A DNA stretch of 64,000 nucleotides from Microbacterium gallinarum (GTDB lineage: Bacteria > Actinomycetota > Actinomycetes > Actinomycetales > Microbacteriaceae). The stretch spans positions 62,001 through 126,000 of the forward strand of contig NZ_JACSPM010000005.1 of NCBI RefSeq assembly GCF_014837165.1. The letters run 5' to 3'. The notes under the pieces are model-generated. The model searched no databases, was not told the origin of the DNA, and saw nothing but the letters and a program-made list of their open reading frames with translations. Shown piece by piece: positions 8,140 through 16,774 of this stretch (positions are counted from its first letter, which is position 1; each line of letters starts with the position of its first letter). The position numbers were made by a program, and so were the translations under genes.

Positions 8140-9672
8140 ATGACCGACACGACGACCCTGGAGCGGACCGACGAGTCCACGACGACGATCCTCGAGCACT
8201 GGGTGCGCGGGGCCGCCTGGGCCGGCGAGTCCGAGCGGACCGGCCAGGTCTACAACCCCGCGTTCGGCACGGTGCAGAAGCAGGTGCGATTCGCATCGAA
8301 GGCGGATGTCGGAGCCGCGGTCGACGTGGCCTCCGAGGCGTGGGCGCAGTGGCGCGACGCCTCCATCGCCAAGCGGCAGACCGTCATGTTCGCGTTCCGC
8401 GAGCTGCTCAACGCCCGCAAGGGCGAGCTCGCCGAGATCCTCACCGCCGAGCACGGCAAAGTGCTCTCCGACGCGCTCGGCGAGATCGCGCGCGGCATGG
8501 AGGTCGTCGAGTTCGCGTGCGGGCTCGGCCACCTGACCAAGGGTGCCTACTCCGAGAACGTCTCGACGGGGATCGACGTCTACACGCTGCGCCAGCCGCT
8601 CGGCGTCGTGGGCATCATCAGCCCGTTCAACTTCCCCGCGATGGTTCCGCTGTGGTTCTTCTCGATCGCGCTGGCCGCCGGCAACGCGGTGATCCTGAAG
8701 CCGTCCGAGAAGGACCCGACGGCCGCGAACTGGATGGCCGCGCTCCTCAAGGAGGCCGGGCTCCCCGACGGCGTGCTCAACGTCGTCCACGGCGACAAGG
8801 AGGCCGTCGACGCGCTCCTCGAGCACCCCGACGTGCGGGCGATCTCGTTCGTCGGCTCCACGCCGATCGCGAAGTACGTCTACGAGACGGCGACGAGCCA
8901 CGGCAAGCGGGTGCAGGCCCTCGGCGGCGCGAAGAACCACATGCTGGTGCTGCCCGACGCCGACCTCGACCTCGCCGCCGACGCGGCCGTGAACGCGGGC
9001 TTCGGCTCGGCCGGCGAGCGCTGCATGGCGATCTCGGTGGTCCTGGCCGTCGACACCATCGCCGACGAGTTCGTGCAGAAGGTGTCGCAGCGCATGGCGA
9101 CGCTGCGCACCGGCGACGGCATGAAGGGCTGCGACATGGGCCCGCTCATCACCGGCCAGCACCGTGACAAGGTCACGTCGTACATCGATGTCGCCGGAAC
9201 CGACGGCGCGACGGTCGTCGTCGACGGACGCGACGCCGAGATCGACGGCGACGCCAACGGCTTCTGGCTCGGACCGACGCTCATCGACAAGGTGCCGACC
9301 ACCTCGACGGTCTACACCGACGAGATCTTCGGGCCGGTGCTCTCGGTCGTGCGCGTCGAGGGCTACGAGGACGGCCTCGAGATCATCAACTCGAGCCTCT
9401 ACGGCAACGGCACGGCGATCTTCACGAACGACGGCGGTGCGGCCCGGCGCTTCCAGCGCGAGGCGCAGGTCGGCATGATCGGCATCAACGTGCCGATCCC
9501 CGTGCCCGTCGCGTACCACTCGTTCGGCGGCTGGAAGGCGTCGCTGTTCGGAGACGCGAAGGCGTACGGCCCCCACGGGTTCGACTTCTTCACGGCCGAG
9601 AAGGCAGTCACCTCGCGCTGGCTCGACCCGTCGCACGGCGGTCTGAATCTGGGCTTCCCCCAGCACGACTGA
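8140..9672 (+). CDS. mmsA: CoA-acylating methylmalonate-semialdehyde dehydrogenase
   Basis: 510 aa aldehyde dehydrogenase of the MmsA/IolA group, which oxidises malonate or methylmalonate semialdehyde to acetyl- or propionyl-CoA with NAD. Visible motifs are SPFNFPAMVPLWFF (161-174), the nucleotide loop FVGSTP (237-242), LGGAKNHMLV (261-270) and the catalytic Cys295 in GSAGERCMAIS. The general-base Glu of other aldehyde dehydrogenases is absent here, as is normal for CoA-acylating members. ATG at 8140 follows GGCAGGAA. It is the last gene of the operon and would convert the semialdehyde made by the preceding aminotransferase. Confidence 0.92.
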   Translation: MTDTTTLERTDESTTTILEHWVRGAAWAGESERTGQVYNPAFGTVQKQVRFASKADVGAAVDVASEAWAQWRDASIAKRQTVMFAFRELLNARKGELAEILTAEHGKVLSDALGEIARGMEVVEFACGLGHLTKGAYSENVSTGIDVYTLRQPLGVVGIISPFNFPAMVPLWFFSIALAAGNAVILKPSEKDPTAANWMAALLKEAGLPDGVLNVVHGDKEAVDALLEHPDVRAISFVGSTPIAKYVYETATSHGKRVQALGGAKNHMLVLPDADLDLAADAAVNAGFGSAGERCMAISVVLAVDTIADEFVQKVSQRMATLRTGDGMKGCDMGPLITGQHRDKVTSYIDVAGTDGATVVVDGRDAEIDGDANGFWLGPTLIDKVPTTSTVYTDEIFGPVLSVVRVEGYEDGLEIINSSLYGNGTAIFTNDGGAARRFQREAQVGMIGINVPIPVPVAYHSFGGWKASLFGDAKAYGPHGFDFFTAEKAVTSRWLDPSHGGLNLGFPQHD

Positions 9673-9681
9673 GCAGGACGG

Positions 9682-9718
9682 AGCGGATGCCGCGGCCCGA
9701 CGGGTCGCGGCATCCGCT
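9682..9718. terminator. Bidirectional hairpin terminator
   Basis: AGCGGATGCCGCG and CGCGGCATCCGCT form a perfect 13-base-pair stem with an 11-base loop. It lies in the 49-base gap between the convergent mmsA and diacylglycerol-kinase-like genes, so it can end both transcripts. A short TGTTCT follows on the + side. Confidence 0.8.
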
Positions 9719-9721
9719 GTT

Positions 9722-10687
9722 CTATCGGGGCTGCCCGCCCGGGGCGAACACCCGCAGGGCATCGGGCACCGCGACGCAGCGCAGCCGGAAGCCGCCGGGA
9801 TCGCGCTCCTCGAGCTCGCCGTCGTGGACGAACACCGAGGGATGCCCCGGCTGCGGCGTGACCTTCAGGTCGAGGCTCGGCACGACCAGCCGCTCCATGT
9901 CGGCGTCGCGGGGGAACAGGCCCATCGCGCGCAGCACCGCCGCCGTGCGCTTGCCGAAGGCCAGCGACGCCAGGGCGCGCACGCGGGTGCCGCGCGCGTG
10001 GTGGATGCGCACGTCGAGCACCGAGGCCTCGATCTCCTGGCGCTGCATCGTGGCGACGCGGTCGGGGTCGTTGCGGCCCACGCTGACGAACACCGACCAG
10101 ACGCGGGCGCGCCTGCCGTCAAGAACGATCGTGAGCGGCTCGGCGCTGCCCAGCGCAGACCATGTCGCGGCGGCACCGCCCAGCCACTTGCCGAGGCTGC
10201 TTCGGCGTTCGCGCTCTTCGATCAGCTCGGGGTAGGCGCCGACCGACACGACGTTGAGCACGGTGACCGGCTCGTCGTCGTCGGCGGTCGCCTCCACGAC
10301 ACCCACCGGCACGGTGGCGCCGGCGACCAGCGCGTCGATCGCGACGCCGACGTCGGTCAGCCCGAGCGCGCGCGCGAAGTGGTTGAACGTGCCGCCGGGC
10401 AGGGCGAGGAGCGGGCGATCGTGCCGGCGCGCGAGGTGGGCCATGCGTGACACCGAGCCGTCGCCGCCGTGAACGCCGAGGACGGCGGGCGCGGCATCCG
10501 ATCCCATCGCCTCCTCGACGACGTCGGCGAGGTCCTCGCCGTCGCCGAGTTCGCGCACTGCTGCGGCGGGCAGGCGCTCGGCGAACGTCTCGGCGGGATC
10601 CTCGCGGATCACCGCCGATCCGGACCGGGAGTTCCGCACGATGAGCACGCCCGTGCCATCGCTGTTCGGTGTCGTCGCCGAGTCCAT
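9722..10687 (-). CDS. Diacylglycerol/lipid kinase family protein
   Basis: 321 aa with a DAGK-type catalytic domain: GGDGS at 74-78 (nucleotide-binding loop) and PGGTFNHFAR at 97-106. It would phosphorylate a lipid such as diacylglycerol at the inner face of the membrane. The start ATG is six bases after TAGCCT, the leaderless layout common in this window. It is a monocistronic gene convergent with mmsA. Substrate not resolved from sequence. Confidence 0.85.
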   Translation of the reverse strand: MDSATTPNSDGTGVLIVRNSRSGSAVIREDPAETFAERLPAAAVRELGDGEDLADVVEEAMGSDAAPAVLGVHGGDGSVSRMAHLARRHDRPLLALPGGTFNHFARALGLTDVGVAIDALVAGATVPVGVVEATADDDEPVTVLNVVSVGAYPELIEERERRSSLGKWLGGAAATWSALGSAEPLTIVLDGRRARVWSVFVSVGRNDPDRVATMQRQEIEASVLDVRIHHARGTRVRALASLAFGKRTAAVLRAMGLFPRDADMERLVVPSLDLKVTPQPGHPSVFVHDGELEERDPGGFRLRCVAVPDALRVFAPGGQPR

Positions 10688-10749
10688 ACCGCGAGGCTAC
10701 CCACGGCCGGTCGCCGGCCCCCGGGGCTTGCGCCGGCGCCCGCGAGAGG

Positions 10750-11235
10750 TCATGCGGGGAGGATCGGCCGGTTCTCGTAGAACGTCTGCAGCACCACCGT
10801 CGTGCGGGTGTTGACCGAGGCGGCGAGGCGGATGTCGCGGATCAGCGACTCCAGATGGCGCGGCGTGCTCACGCGCACGAAGAGGATGTAGCTCGCATCG
10901 CCCGCGATGGAGTGGCACGCCTCGATCTCGGTCAGGTGCTCGAGCATCTCCGGCGCGTTGTCGGGCTGCGCCGGATCGAGCGGCGTGATCTCGACGAACG
11001 CCGACAGCGGCTTGCCGACCGCCTCCGCGTCGATGAGCGCGCGGTATCCGGTGATCACTCCGCGGGACTCGAGCCGGCGCAGGCGCGTCTGCACGGCCGA
11101 CACCGACAGCCCCGCGGCGGCCGACAGCTCCGCGAGCGTCGCCCGCGCGTTCAGCGACACCTCGCGCACGATGATCGTGTCGATCGGGTCGTCGACCGCG
11201 AGCGCCGGCTCGGGCGGGACGTCGGAGCTGAGCAT
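10750..11235 (-). CDS. Lrp/AsnC family transcriptional regulator
   Basis: 161 aa. An N-terminal winged helix-turn-helix (about 20-70, including LSAAAGLSVSAVQTRLRRLE) is followed by an RAM/AsnC ligand-binding domain (about 80-155). It begins with ATG six bases after TATCCT, so a leaderless mRNA is likely. It is divergent from the DUF6421 gene; the shared region holds a perfect GACAGGAA-TGT-TTCCTGTC palindrome that would suit an Lrp-type dimer. Likely autoregulatory and a regulator of the neighbouring pair. Ligand, perhaps an amino acid, is inferred. Confidence 0.9.
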   Translation of the reverse strand: MLSSDVPPEPALAVDDPIDTIIVREVSLNARATLAELSAAAGLSVSAVQTRLRRLESRGVITGYRALIDAEAVGKPLSAFVEITPLDPAQPDNAPEMLEHLTEIEACHSIAGDASYILFVRVSTPRHLESLIRDIRLAASVNTRTTVVLQTFYENRPILPA

Positions 11236-11264
11236 GGCTCGAGGATACCAACCGGCGCGTCACG

Positions 11265-11283
11265 GACAGGAATGTTTCCTGTC
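11265..11283. promoter_or_regulatory. Perfect palindrome, probable Lrp-family operator
   Basis: GACAGGAA-TGT-TTCCTGTC has 8-base arms around a 3-base centre. It lies between the divergent lrp-like and DUF6421 genes. It is just upstream of the -35 of the DUF6421 promoter and about where the -35 of the regulator's own promoter would be. Position suggests activation of one gene and repression of the other. The link to this regulator is inferred. Confidence 0.6.
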
Positions 11284-11289
11284 GCCGGG

Positions 11290-11318
11290 CTGAAACGCCG
11301 GAAGATCTCCCGTACACT
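11290..11318 (+). promoter_or_regulatory. Putative promoter of the DUF6421 gene
   Basis: CTGAAA (11290-11295) and TACACT (11313-11318) are spaced 17 bases apart. A Shine-Dalgarno-like GGAGG follows close to the start at 11354. The palindrome at 11265-11283 lies directly upstream. Confidence 0.45.
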
Positions 11319-11353
11319 CGGAGGAGTCCACCACGACCGATCGGAGGTTCACC

Positions 11354-12769
11354 ATGCCCACCACGACTTCTGCAGCGCAGGCCATCGTCGGCGAACCCGA
11401 GGTCGTCGAGGACGCCCGTGGCGTCGAGACGTCGCCCGCCTGGCTCTCGCTGAAGGCCGCCGCGACCGCCCTGCAGCCCCTGCAGATCAAAGACGGTTCG
11501 ATTCCGGATGCCGCGGCCCACCCGCAGGCGCGCGAGCACGTCGCGACGATCATCGCGTCGATCGCCGAGCTCGCCCCGCTCTTCCCGCACGATGCGGCCT
11601 ACCTCGAGGCATCCATCCGCGACTTCGAGCGCTGGATGGGCGAGGACTTCGGCGTCCCCGACTTCCTCGACTCGCTCGTGGCATTCCAGCCGCAGCAGCA
11701 CCGCGTCGACGGCATCCGCCACCTCGTCGTCTTCCCGATGTACACGCAGAACGGATCGTCCGAGCGCCATGTCGAGGCCGTCCTCGTCGAGGTCATCTGG
11801 CCCGATTTCATCGCCGAGCTCGAGACCGAGTACACGAACAAGCTGTTCGTGTCGCTGCGGTTCCTCGACTTCACGCCGGGCTACGACACCAACAGCGCCG
11901 TGCTCTTCCCCGAGACGGTCGCCATGCGCGAGATCCCGTCGTTCACATGGGGCGCGATCTTCCAGGACCGCGAGGCCGCGCGCTACCGTCGCGTCGTGCG
12001 CGCCGCTGCCGAGATCACGAAGCTCGAGCTGCCCGAAGACGCCGCGCGCATGCTCGACGACCAGGAGCTCGCCGAGAAGACGTTCGTGATGTGGGACATC
12101 ATCCACGACCGCACCCACATGCGCGGCGACCTGCCGTTCGACCCGTTCATGATCAAGCAGCGGATGCCGTACTTCCTGTACTCGCTCGAAGAGCTGCGCT
12201 GCGACCTCACGGCCTTCCGCGAGTGCGTCGCGATCCAGGGACGCCTGTCGGCCCGCGACGACCTGTCGACGGCGGAGACGGAGATGCTCGAGCACGCGAA
12301 GCTCGTGCAGTACGCGGTGATCTTCGACCGCATCTTCCGGTTCGCGATCACCGGCTCGCGCGTGCGCAACTACGACGGGCTCGGCGGCCAGCTGCTGTTC
12401 GCGTGGCTGCACCAGCGCGGCGTGCTGCACTGGACCGACACGGCCCTCGCGTTCGACTGGGAGGACGTGCCCGCCGCGGTCGTCGCCCTGGCCGACGCGA
12501 TCGACGAACTGTACTGGCGCTCGATCGACCGCCCGAAGACGGCGCACTGGCTCGCCGCCTACGACCTCGTGCGCGGCACGCTCACGCCGAACCCGGCGTC
12601 GGCGTGGGCTCGCGGCCTGTCCGACGACATCCTCGCCGGCCCGCCGAAGGGCTACACCGACGCGGTCATGGACGACGAGTTCCCGCTGTCGATGTTCTTC
12701 GAGGCGCTCGACAAGAAGATGAAGCCGGTCATCGAGTCGACGGCCGGGATCACCGGCGCCGATGCCTGA
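11354..12769 (+). CDS. DUF6421 family protein
   Basis: 471 aa, soluble, with no signal peptide or membrane segment. The sequence resembles actinobacterial proteins classed as DUF6421; function is unknown. A conserved-looking stretch, MWDIIHDRTHMRGDLPFDPF, has two histidines four residues apart (HDRTH) that could bind metal, but this is only a suggestion. ATG at 11354 follows GGAGG. It is followed 80 bases later by an SDR gene in the same direction, and an Lrp-type regulator is divergent upstream. The pair is probably co-regulated and may act in amino-acid-related metabolism. Confidence 0.8.
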   Translation: MPTTTSAAQAIVGEPEVVEDARGVETSPAWLSLKAAATALQPLQIKDGSIPDAAAHPQAREHVATIIASIAELAPLFPHDAAYLEASIRDFERWMGEDFGVPDFLDSLVAFQPQQHRVDGIRHLVVFPMYTQNGSSERHVEAVLVEVIWPDFIAELETEYTNKLFVSLRFLDFTPGYDTNSAVLFPETVAMREIPSFTWGAIFQDREAARYRRVVRAAAEITKLELPEDAARMLDDQELAEKTFVMWDIIHDRTHMRGDLPFDPFMIKQRMPYFLYSLEELRCDLTAFRECVAIQGRLSARDDLSTAETEMLEHAKLVQYAVIFDRIFRFAITGSRVRNYDGLGGQLLFAWLHQRGVLHWTDTALAFDWEDVPAAVVALADAIDELYWRSIDRPKTAHWLAAYDLVRGTLTPNPASAWARGLSDDILAGPPKGYTDAVMDDEFPLSMFFEALDKKMKPVIESTAGITGADA

Positions 12770-12866
12770 TTCCGTTCGGTGTCCACCGATACCTGACTTC
12801 ATTCGGTGTCCACGGATGCCGGTCGCAGAGGGCGCGCAGGGAGACATCCGTGGACACTGAACGAAG
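12767..12866. repeat. Direct and inverted repeat cluster across the SDR start
   Basis: A 27-base unit occurs twice in tandem (12767-12793 and 12794-12820) with about five differences; its core is TTCGGTGTCCAC. A third copy is inverted at 12845-12866 and includes the GTG start of the SDR gene. The inverted pair 12797-12818 / 12845-12866 (core TGTCCACGGATG / CATCCGTGGACA) matches at 20 of 22 bases with a 26-base loop. The hairpin would enclose the Shine-Dalgarno and start codon of the SDR gene. Confidence 0.75.
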
Positions 12867-13551
12867 GGGTGACGCCGGGGTCGCCGGGCGGCTCGTGCTG
12901 ATCGCCGGGGCGACCAGCGCTTCCGGTCTCGCGGCGGCCCGCGTCCTGGCTTCGGCCGGGGCGCAGGTCGTCGCGGTCGGCCGGGATGCCGGCCGGCTCG
13001 GCGAGCTGGCTGCCGCGGTTCCCGGCGTCCGCACCGAGGTGTGCGACCTGACCGACGAGCACGATGTCACGGCACTCGCGGAGCGCGTGCACGCCGCCGA
13101 GGGACCGGTCGACGGGGTGCTGCACCTCGTCGGCGGCTGGCGCGGCGGGGGCGGACTCGCCGGGCAGAGCGACGACGACTACCGGTTCCTCGAGCGGTCG
13201 TTCACCGCGCTGCGCCACGTCAGCCGGACGTTCGACGCCGACCTCCGCGGATCCGAGGCGGCCCGCCTGGCTGTCGTCTCGTCGACCGCGGTCGCCCGCC
13301 CGCTCGCCGGCGGCGCGAACTACGCCGCGGTCAAGGCCGCGACCGAGGCGTGGACGCGAGCCGTCGCGCAGGGGTTCACGAAGGGCGCTCGGGATGCGGG
13401 CGCGCCGCTGGCCGCGGCATCCGTCATCTTCCGCGTCAAGAGCCTCGACGGGCTCGAAGAGGCGCTCGCACAGCGGTTCGCCGACCTCTGGGCGAGCCGG
13501 GCCGCCGAGGTCAACGACACCATCGTCGAGCTGACCGACCCTGCCCTCTGA
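12850..13551 (+). CDS. SDR family oxidoreductase
   Basis: 233 aa short-chain dehydrogenase. The Rossmann nucleotide motif is degenerate (GATSASGLAAARVL, about 21-34), followed by VGRDAGRL. The usual YxxxK catalytic pair is present as YAAVK and is preceded by a VVSSTA serine strand. The GTG at 12850 follows AGGGAG at good spacing; the long open frame further upstream is a shadow of other genes. It probably forms an operon with the DUF6421 gene. The start lies inside an inverted repeat, so its translation may be controlled by RNA structure. Substrate unknown. Confidence 0.82.
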   Translation: MDTERRGDAGVAGRLVLIAGATSASGLAAARVLASAGAQVVAVGRDAGRLGELAAAVPGVRTEVCDLTDEHDVTALAERVHAAEGPVDGVLHLVGGWRGGGGLAGQSDDDYRFLERSFTALRHVSRTFDADLRGSEAARLAVVSSTAVARPLAGGANYAAVKAATEAWTRAVAQGFTKGARDAGAPLAAASVIFRVKSLDGLEEALAQRFADLWASRAAEVNDTIVELTDPAL

Positions 13552-13710
13552 CCCGGGCGCGTCGGCTCGGGCCGACCTGCCGCGGCACCCGCGTACGGTT
13601 CTCAGGACCGCCGCCGAGCGCTCGTCGCCCCGGGCGCGGAACCACGCGGTGCCCTCACCTCGACCCGACAGCTCATCCTGAGTTACGACACGCAGCTAGA
13701 TTGGACCTCC

Positions 13711-14781
13711 GTGAGCACGATCCACGACCCAAACCTCCGCGGCTTCGCATCCGACAACTATTCCGGCATCCATCCCGAGGTGCTCGCGGCCATCGCGGCC
13801 GCCAACGACGGGCACCAGGTCGCCTACGGTGAGGATGTCTACACCGAGCGGCTGCAGTCCGTGATGGCCCGCCACTTCGGCGAGGGCGTCGAGGCGTACC
13901 CGGTGTTCAACGGCACCGGGGCGAACGTCGTGGGCCTGCAGTCGATGCTCCCCCGCTGGGGCGCCGTGATCTCGGCGACCACGGCGCACATCAACGTCGA
14001 CGAGGGCGGAGCGCCCGAGCGCGTCGGCGGGATCAAGATCCTCAGCGTTCCGACCGACGACGGCAAGCTCACGCCCGAGCTGATCGACCGCGAGGCGTGG
14101 GGCTGGGGCGACGAGCACCGGGCTCAGCCGCTCGTGGTCTCGATCACGCAGTCCACCGAGCTCGGCACCCTGTACTCGGTCGACGAGATCCGCACGATCG
14201 CCGACCACGTCCACGGCCACGGCATGCGGCTGCACATGGACGGGTCGCGCATCTCGAACGCGGCGGCTTCGCTGGACGTGCCGTTCCGCGCCTTCACGCG
14301 CGACGCGGGCGTCGACGTCCTCAGCTTCGGCGGCACCAAGAACGGGGCGATGCTCGGCGAGGCGATCGTGGTGCTGAACCCCGAGGCATCCCAGGGTCTC
14401 ACCTACCTCCGCAAGCTCGACATGCAGCTGTCGTCGAAGATGCGGTTCGTCTCGGCACAGCTCGTCGCGCTGCTCGACGGCGACCTGTGGCACCGCAACG
14501 CGGCGCATTCCAACGCGATGGCCCAGCGCCTGCGGGCAGGCATCGAGGCGGGGCTCGCCGACGGGTCCATCCGGGGTGTGGCGTTCACGCACCCGACGCA
14601 GGCCAATGGCGTGTTCGCCACTCTGCCGGACGGCGTCGCCGACCGGCTGCGCGAATCCTTCCGCTTCTACGACTGGGATGCCGCGAAGAACGAGGTGCGC
14701 TGGATGTGCTCGTTCGACACCTCCGAGAACGACATCGACGCCTTCCTGGCCGCAATCGCGCGGGAGACCGCCCGCGCCTGA
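13711..14781 (+). CDS. Low-specificity L-threonine aldolase family
   Basis: 356 aa PLP enzyme that would cleave L-threonine or beta-hydroxy amino acids to glycine and an aldehyde. Beta-eliminating-lyase fold features include FNGTGANVVGL (67-77), HMDGSRISNAA (175-185) and the PLP lysine K210 in SFGGTKNGAML. The GTG start at 13711 has no Shine-Dalgarno, but TAGATT ends eight bases upstream, which fits a leaderless transcript. It is separated by 159 bases from the SDR gene. The family also contains other beta-hydroxy amino acid aldolases, so the exact substrate is open. Confidence 0.88.
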   Translation: MSTIHDPNLRGFASDNYSGIHPEVLAAIAAANDGHQVAYGEDVYTERLQSVMARHFGEGVEAYPVFNGTGANVVGLQSMLPRWGAVISATTAHINVDEGGAPERVGGIKILSVPTDDGKLTPELIDREAWGWGDEHRAQPLVVSITQSTELGTLYSVDEIRTIADHVHGHGMRLHMDGSRISNAAASLDVPFRAFTRDAGVDVLSFGGTKNGAMLGEAIVVLNPEASQGLTYLRKLDMQLSSKMRFVSAQLVALLDGDLWHRNAAHSNAMAQRLRAGIEAGLADGSIRGVAFTHPTQANGVFATLPDGVADRLRESFRFYDWDAAKNEVRWMCSFDTSENDIDAFLAAIARETARA

Positions 14782-14794
14782 CGCCGGAAACGCC

Positions 14795-14832
14795 GAAAGG
14801 GCAGGATCCGCCGCTGCGGATCCTGCCCTTTC
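14795..14832. terminator. Perfect 17-bp hairpin terminator
   Basis: GAAAGGGCAGGATCCGC and GCGGATCCTGCCCTTTC pair perfectly around the 4-base loop CGCT. It lies between the convergent threonine aldolase and DivIVA-domain genes and starts 13 bases after the aldolase stop. A bidirectional intrinsic terminator is the simplest reading. Confidence 0.92.
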
Positions 14833-14855
14833 ACGTGTGGGGACGGGTGCGGGCG

Positions 14856-16493
14856 TCAGGCGCCGGCGGGCTGCTCCGCATCCTCAGCGCGCGGCTCGGC
14901 CTCGGCGTCGAACTCGGCGCTCTCGGCCTGCTCTGCGTCGGCGCCGGTGTCGGCGTCGGCGTCGGAGCCGGCGCCACCCTCGGAGCCACCCGCGTCGGAC
15001 GGCTCCGGCTGCTCGTCCTCGGCCGCCTCGGCGACGGGCGCGTCATGCCCGTCGTGCTCCGCGTCGACGTCCTCCGCGTGCACGACGTGCTCGATGGGCG
15101 CGGCGTCCTCGAGGGTCTCGGCGACCGCATCGGTCTCGGTCGTCACGCCGGCCTCGGACGTCACGCCGGCCTCGGCGAGGTCGAGCGGCGCGGTCGGACG
15201 GATGAGGTCCTTCACCTCGGCCATGAAGCTCGTCAGCTGATGCTGCTGCCAGCGCAGCTGACGCGTGCGGTCTTCGGCGTCGCGCAGCACGCCCTGCGAG
15301 TGGCTCGTCACCAGGTCGATGATCTGCTGCGCCTTGGCGCGGGCCTGGTCGAGCTGCTCGCGGGCACGCATCGCGGCGTCCGCCTCGACCTGCTGGGCCT
15401 GGGCGCGCACGAGACGCTCGAAGTCGTCCGCCTTCGCCGACACGCGCTGCGCGTGCTCGAGCGACGCGGCGACCTGGTCGTTGGCGTCCTGCGTGATGCG
15501 CTCGGCGTGGGCGACGGCCTGGTTGTGCAGCACGAGGAATTCCTGCTGGGCGTCGTCCTGACGGCGGGTGAGGGATGCCTCGAACTCGAGGGCGCGGACG
15601 CGCAGCTCGCGCACCGCCTCCTCCGCCTCGGACCGCGCGTGCGCGGTCTCGCGGGCGACCATCGACCGCAGCGTCGCGACGCCCTTCTCGGCCTCGGAGC
15701 GGATCGCTGCCGCCTCACGCTCGGCCTGCGAGACCTTCTCGGCCGCGTGGGCGGCCTCGCGCTCGATCCGCGCCTGGTGCGCCGTGAGCTCGGTCTCGAT
15801 GCGCAGACGCGCCTGCTGAGCCTCGTGCTGGGCCTGCGAGATGATCGCGTCCGCCTCGGCCTTGGCATCCTTGCGGCGGTTGTCGATGTCTTCGTGCGCG
15901 GCGGCGAGCAGTCTCTCGCCCTGCACGGTCGCATTGCGCAGCACGACGCTCGCCTGCTCCTCGGCGACGCGGAGGATCTCCTCGAACTGCGGGCGGTTCG
16001 GCGACGCCGACTCCTCGGTCGCACTGACGAGCTCCTCGGTGAGCGCCTGCACACGGTGCTCGGTGTTCGAGAGCTTCGCCTGGACCGCCGCGAGCTCGGC
16101 CTCGAGGCGGGCGACGGCATCGCGGTCGCGTGCGGCAGCCGCGGCGACCTCGGTCTCGAGACGCTCCAGCGCCTCCTGGCGCTGGGCGGTCGCGGCGGCG
16201 AGCTCGCTCTCGAGGCGGTCGGCCTTCTCGCGGCTCTGCGAGACCGCCGCGCTGGCGCGCCGCTGGTTCTGCTTGAGCAGCGTCACCTGCTCGGTGGCCG
16301 CGCGCACGCGGGCGTTGAGGCCGGCGACCGCTGCGTCGACCTCTTCCTTGTCGTAGCCGCGGAAGGCGGTCGTGAAGCCCGCGTCGGCGCTCTGCGCGGC
16401 GGGGGTGGCGGCGTTCGCCATCAGGCGGTCGAACGGGTGGGTGCTGGTGTCTTCGGCCGCGTCGTTACGGGCGGGCGAGGCGTTGTCGGACAT
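14856..16493 (-). CDS. DivIVA-domain coiled-coil protein
   Basis: 545 aa. Residues about 40-60 (TTAFRGYDKEEVDAAVAGLN) match the DivIVA/Wag31 N-terminal signature. Residues about 60-420 are almost entirely Ala/Glu/Gln/Arg heptads of a long coiled coil, and the last 110 residues are an acidic, disordered tail. Proteins of this type organise the cell pole or septum and bind membranes through the N-terminal domain. It begins with ATG and a GGAG eight bases upstream. It is longer than Wag31 and is probably a second, accessory DivIVA-like protein. A precise partner cannot be named. Confidence 0.82.
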   Translation of the reverse strand: MSDNASPARNDAAEDTSTHPFDRLMANAATPAAQSADAGFTTAFRGYDKEEVDAAVAGLNARVRAATEQVTLLKQNQRRASAAVSQSREKADRLESELAAATAQRQEALERLETEVAAAAARDRDAVARLEAELAAVQAKLSNTEHRVQALTEELVSATEESASPNRPQFEEILRVAEEQASVVLRNATVQGERLLAAAHEDIDNRRKDAKAEADAIISQAQHEAQQARLRIETELTAHQARIEREAAHAAEKVSQAEREAAAIRSEAEKGVATLRSMVARETAHARSEAEEAVRELRVRALEFEASLTRRQDDAQQEFLVLHNQAVAHAERITQDANDQVAASLEHAQRVSAKADDFERLVRAQAQQVEADAAMRAREQLDQARAKAQQIIDLVTSHSQGVLRDAEDRTRQLRWQQHQLTSFMAEVKDLIRPTAPLDLAEAGVTSEAGVTTETDAVAETLEDAAPIEHVVHAEDVDAEHDGHDAPVAEAAEDEQPEPSDAGGSEGGAGSDADADTGADAEQAESAEFDAEAEPRAEDAEQPAGA

Positions 16494-16774
16494 CGAGTGT
16501 CTCCGCTTCTAGGGGATCGGGGTCGGCGATCTCATCGGGGGGATGGAGTGGCGCAGACCCGCACACTCGTCCCAGCGGAGGGTGCATCCGACAGTGGCGA
16601 GGGGCGGAGACGACGCCCTCGACGACTCCAGTGTTCTGGGCGCAGCGAACTGCGGCTCGGGCAGGTGAAGACTACTCCGCCGACCTGTGTATTCGGCATG
16701 CGCGGCGGCGGGTGCTGTGGATGGCGCGAACACGCCTCGCGGACAGCGGATGGGCGACTCGGGATGCCGCGGCC
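16494..16774. other. Intergenic region, no feature seen
   Basis: This 281-base gap lies between two minus-strand genes, after the M3 peptidase stop and before the DivIVA-domain start. Only the Shine-Dalgarno of the downstream gene (GGAGA near 16500) is evident. No strong hairpin, repeat or plausible small coding region was found. Confidence 0.5.

Noticed and set aside
10669..12849. Long + strand open frame ahead of the SDR gene
   Set aside because: It runs antisense to the Lrp-type gene and across DUF6421 in another frame; composition is typical of a shadow in high-GC DNA.
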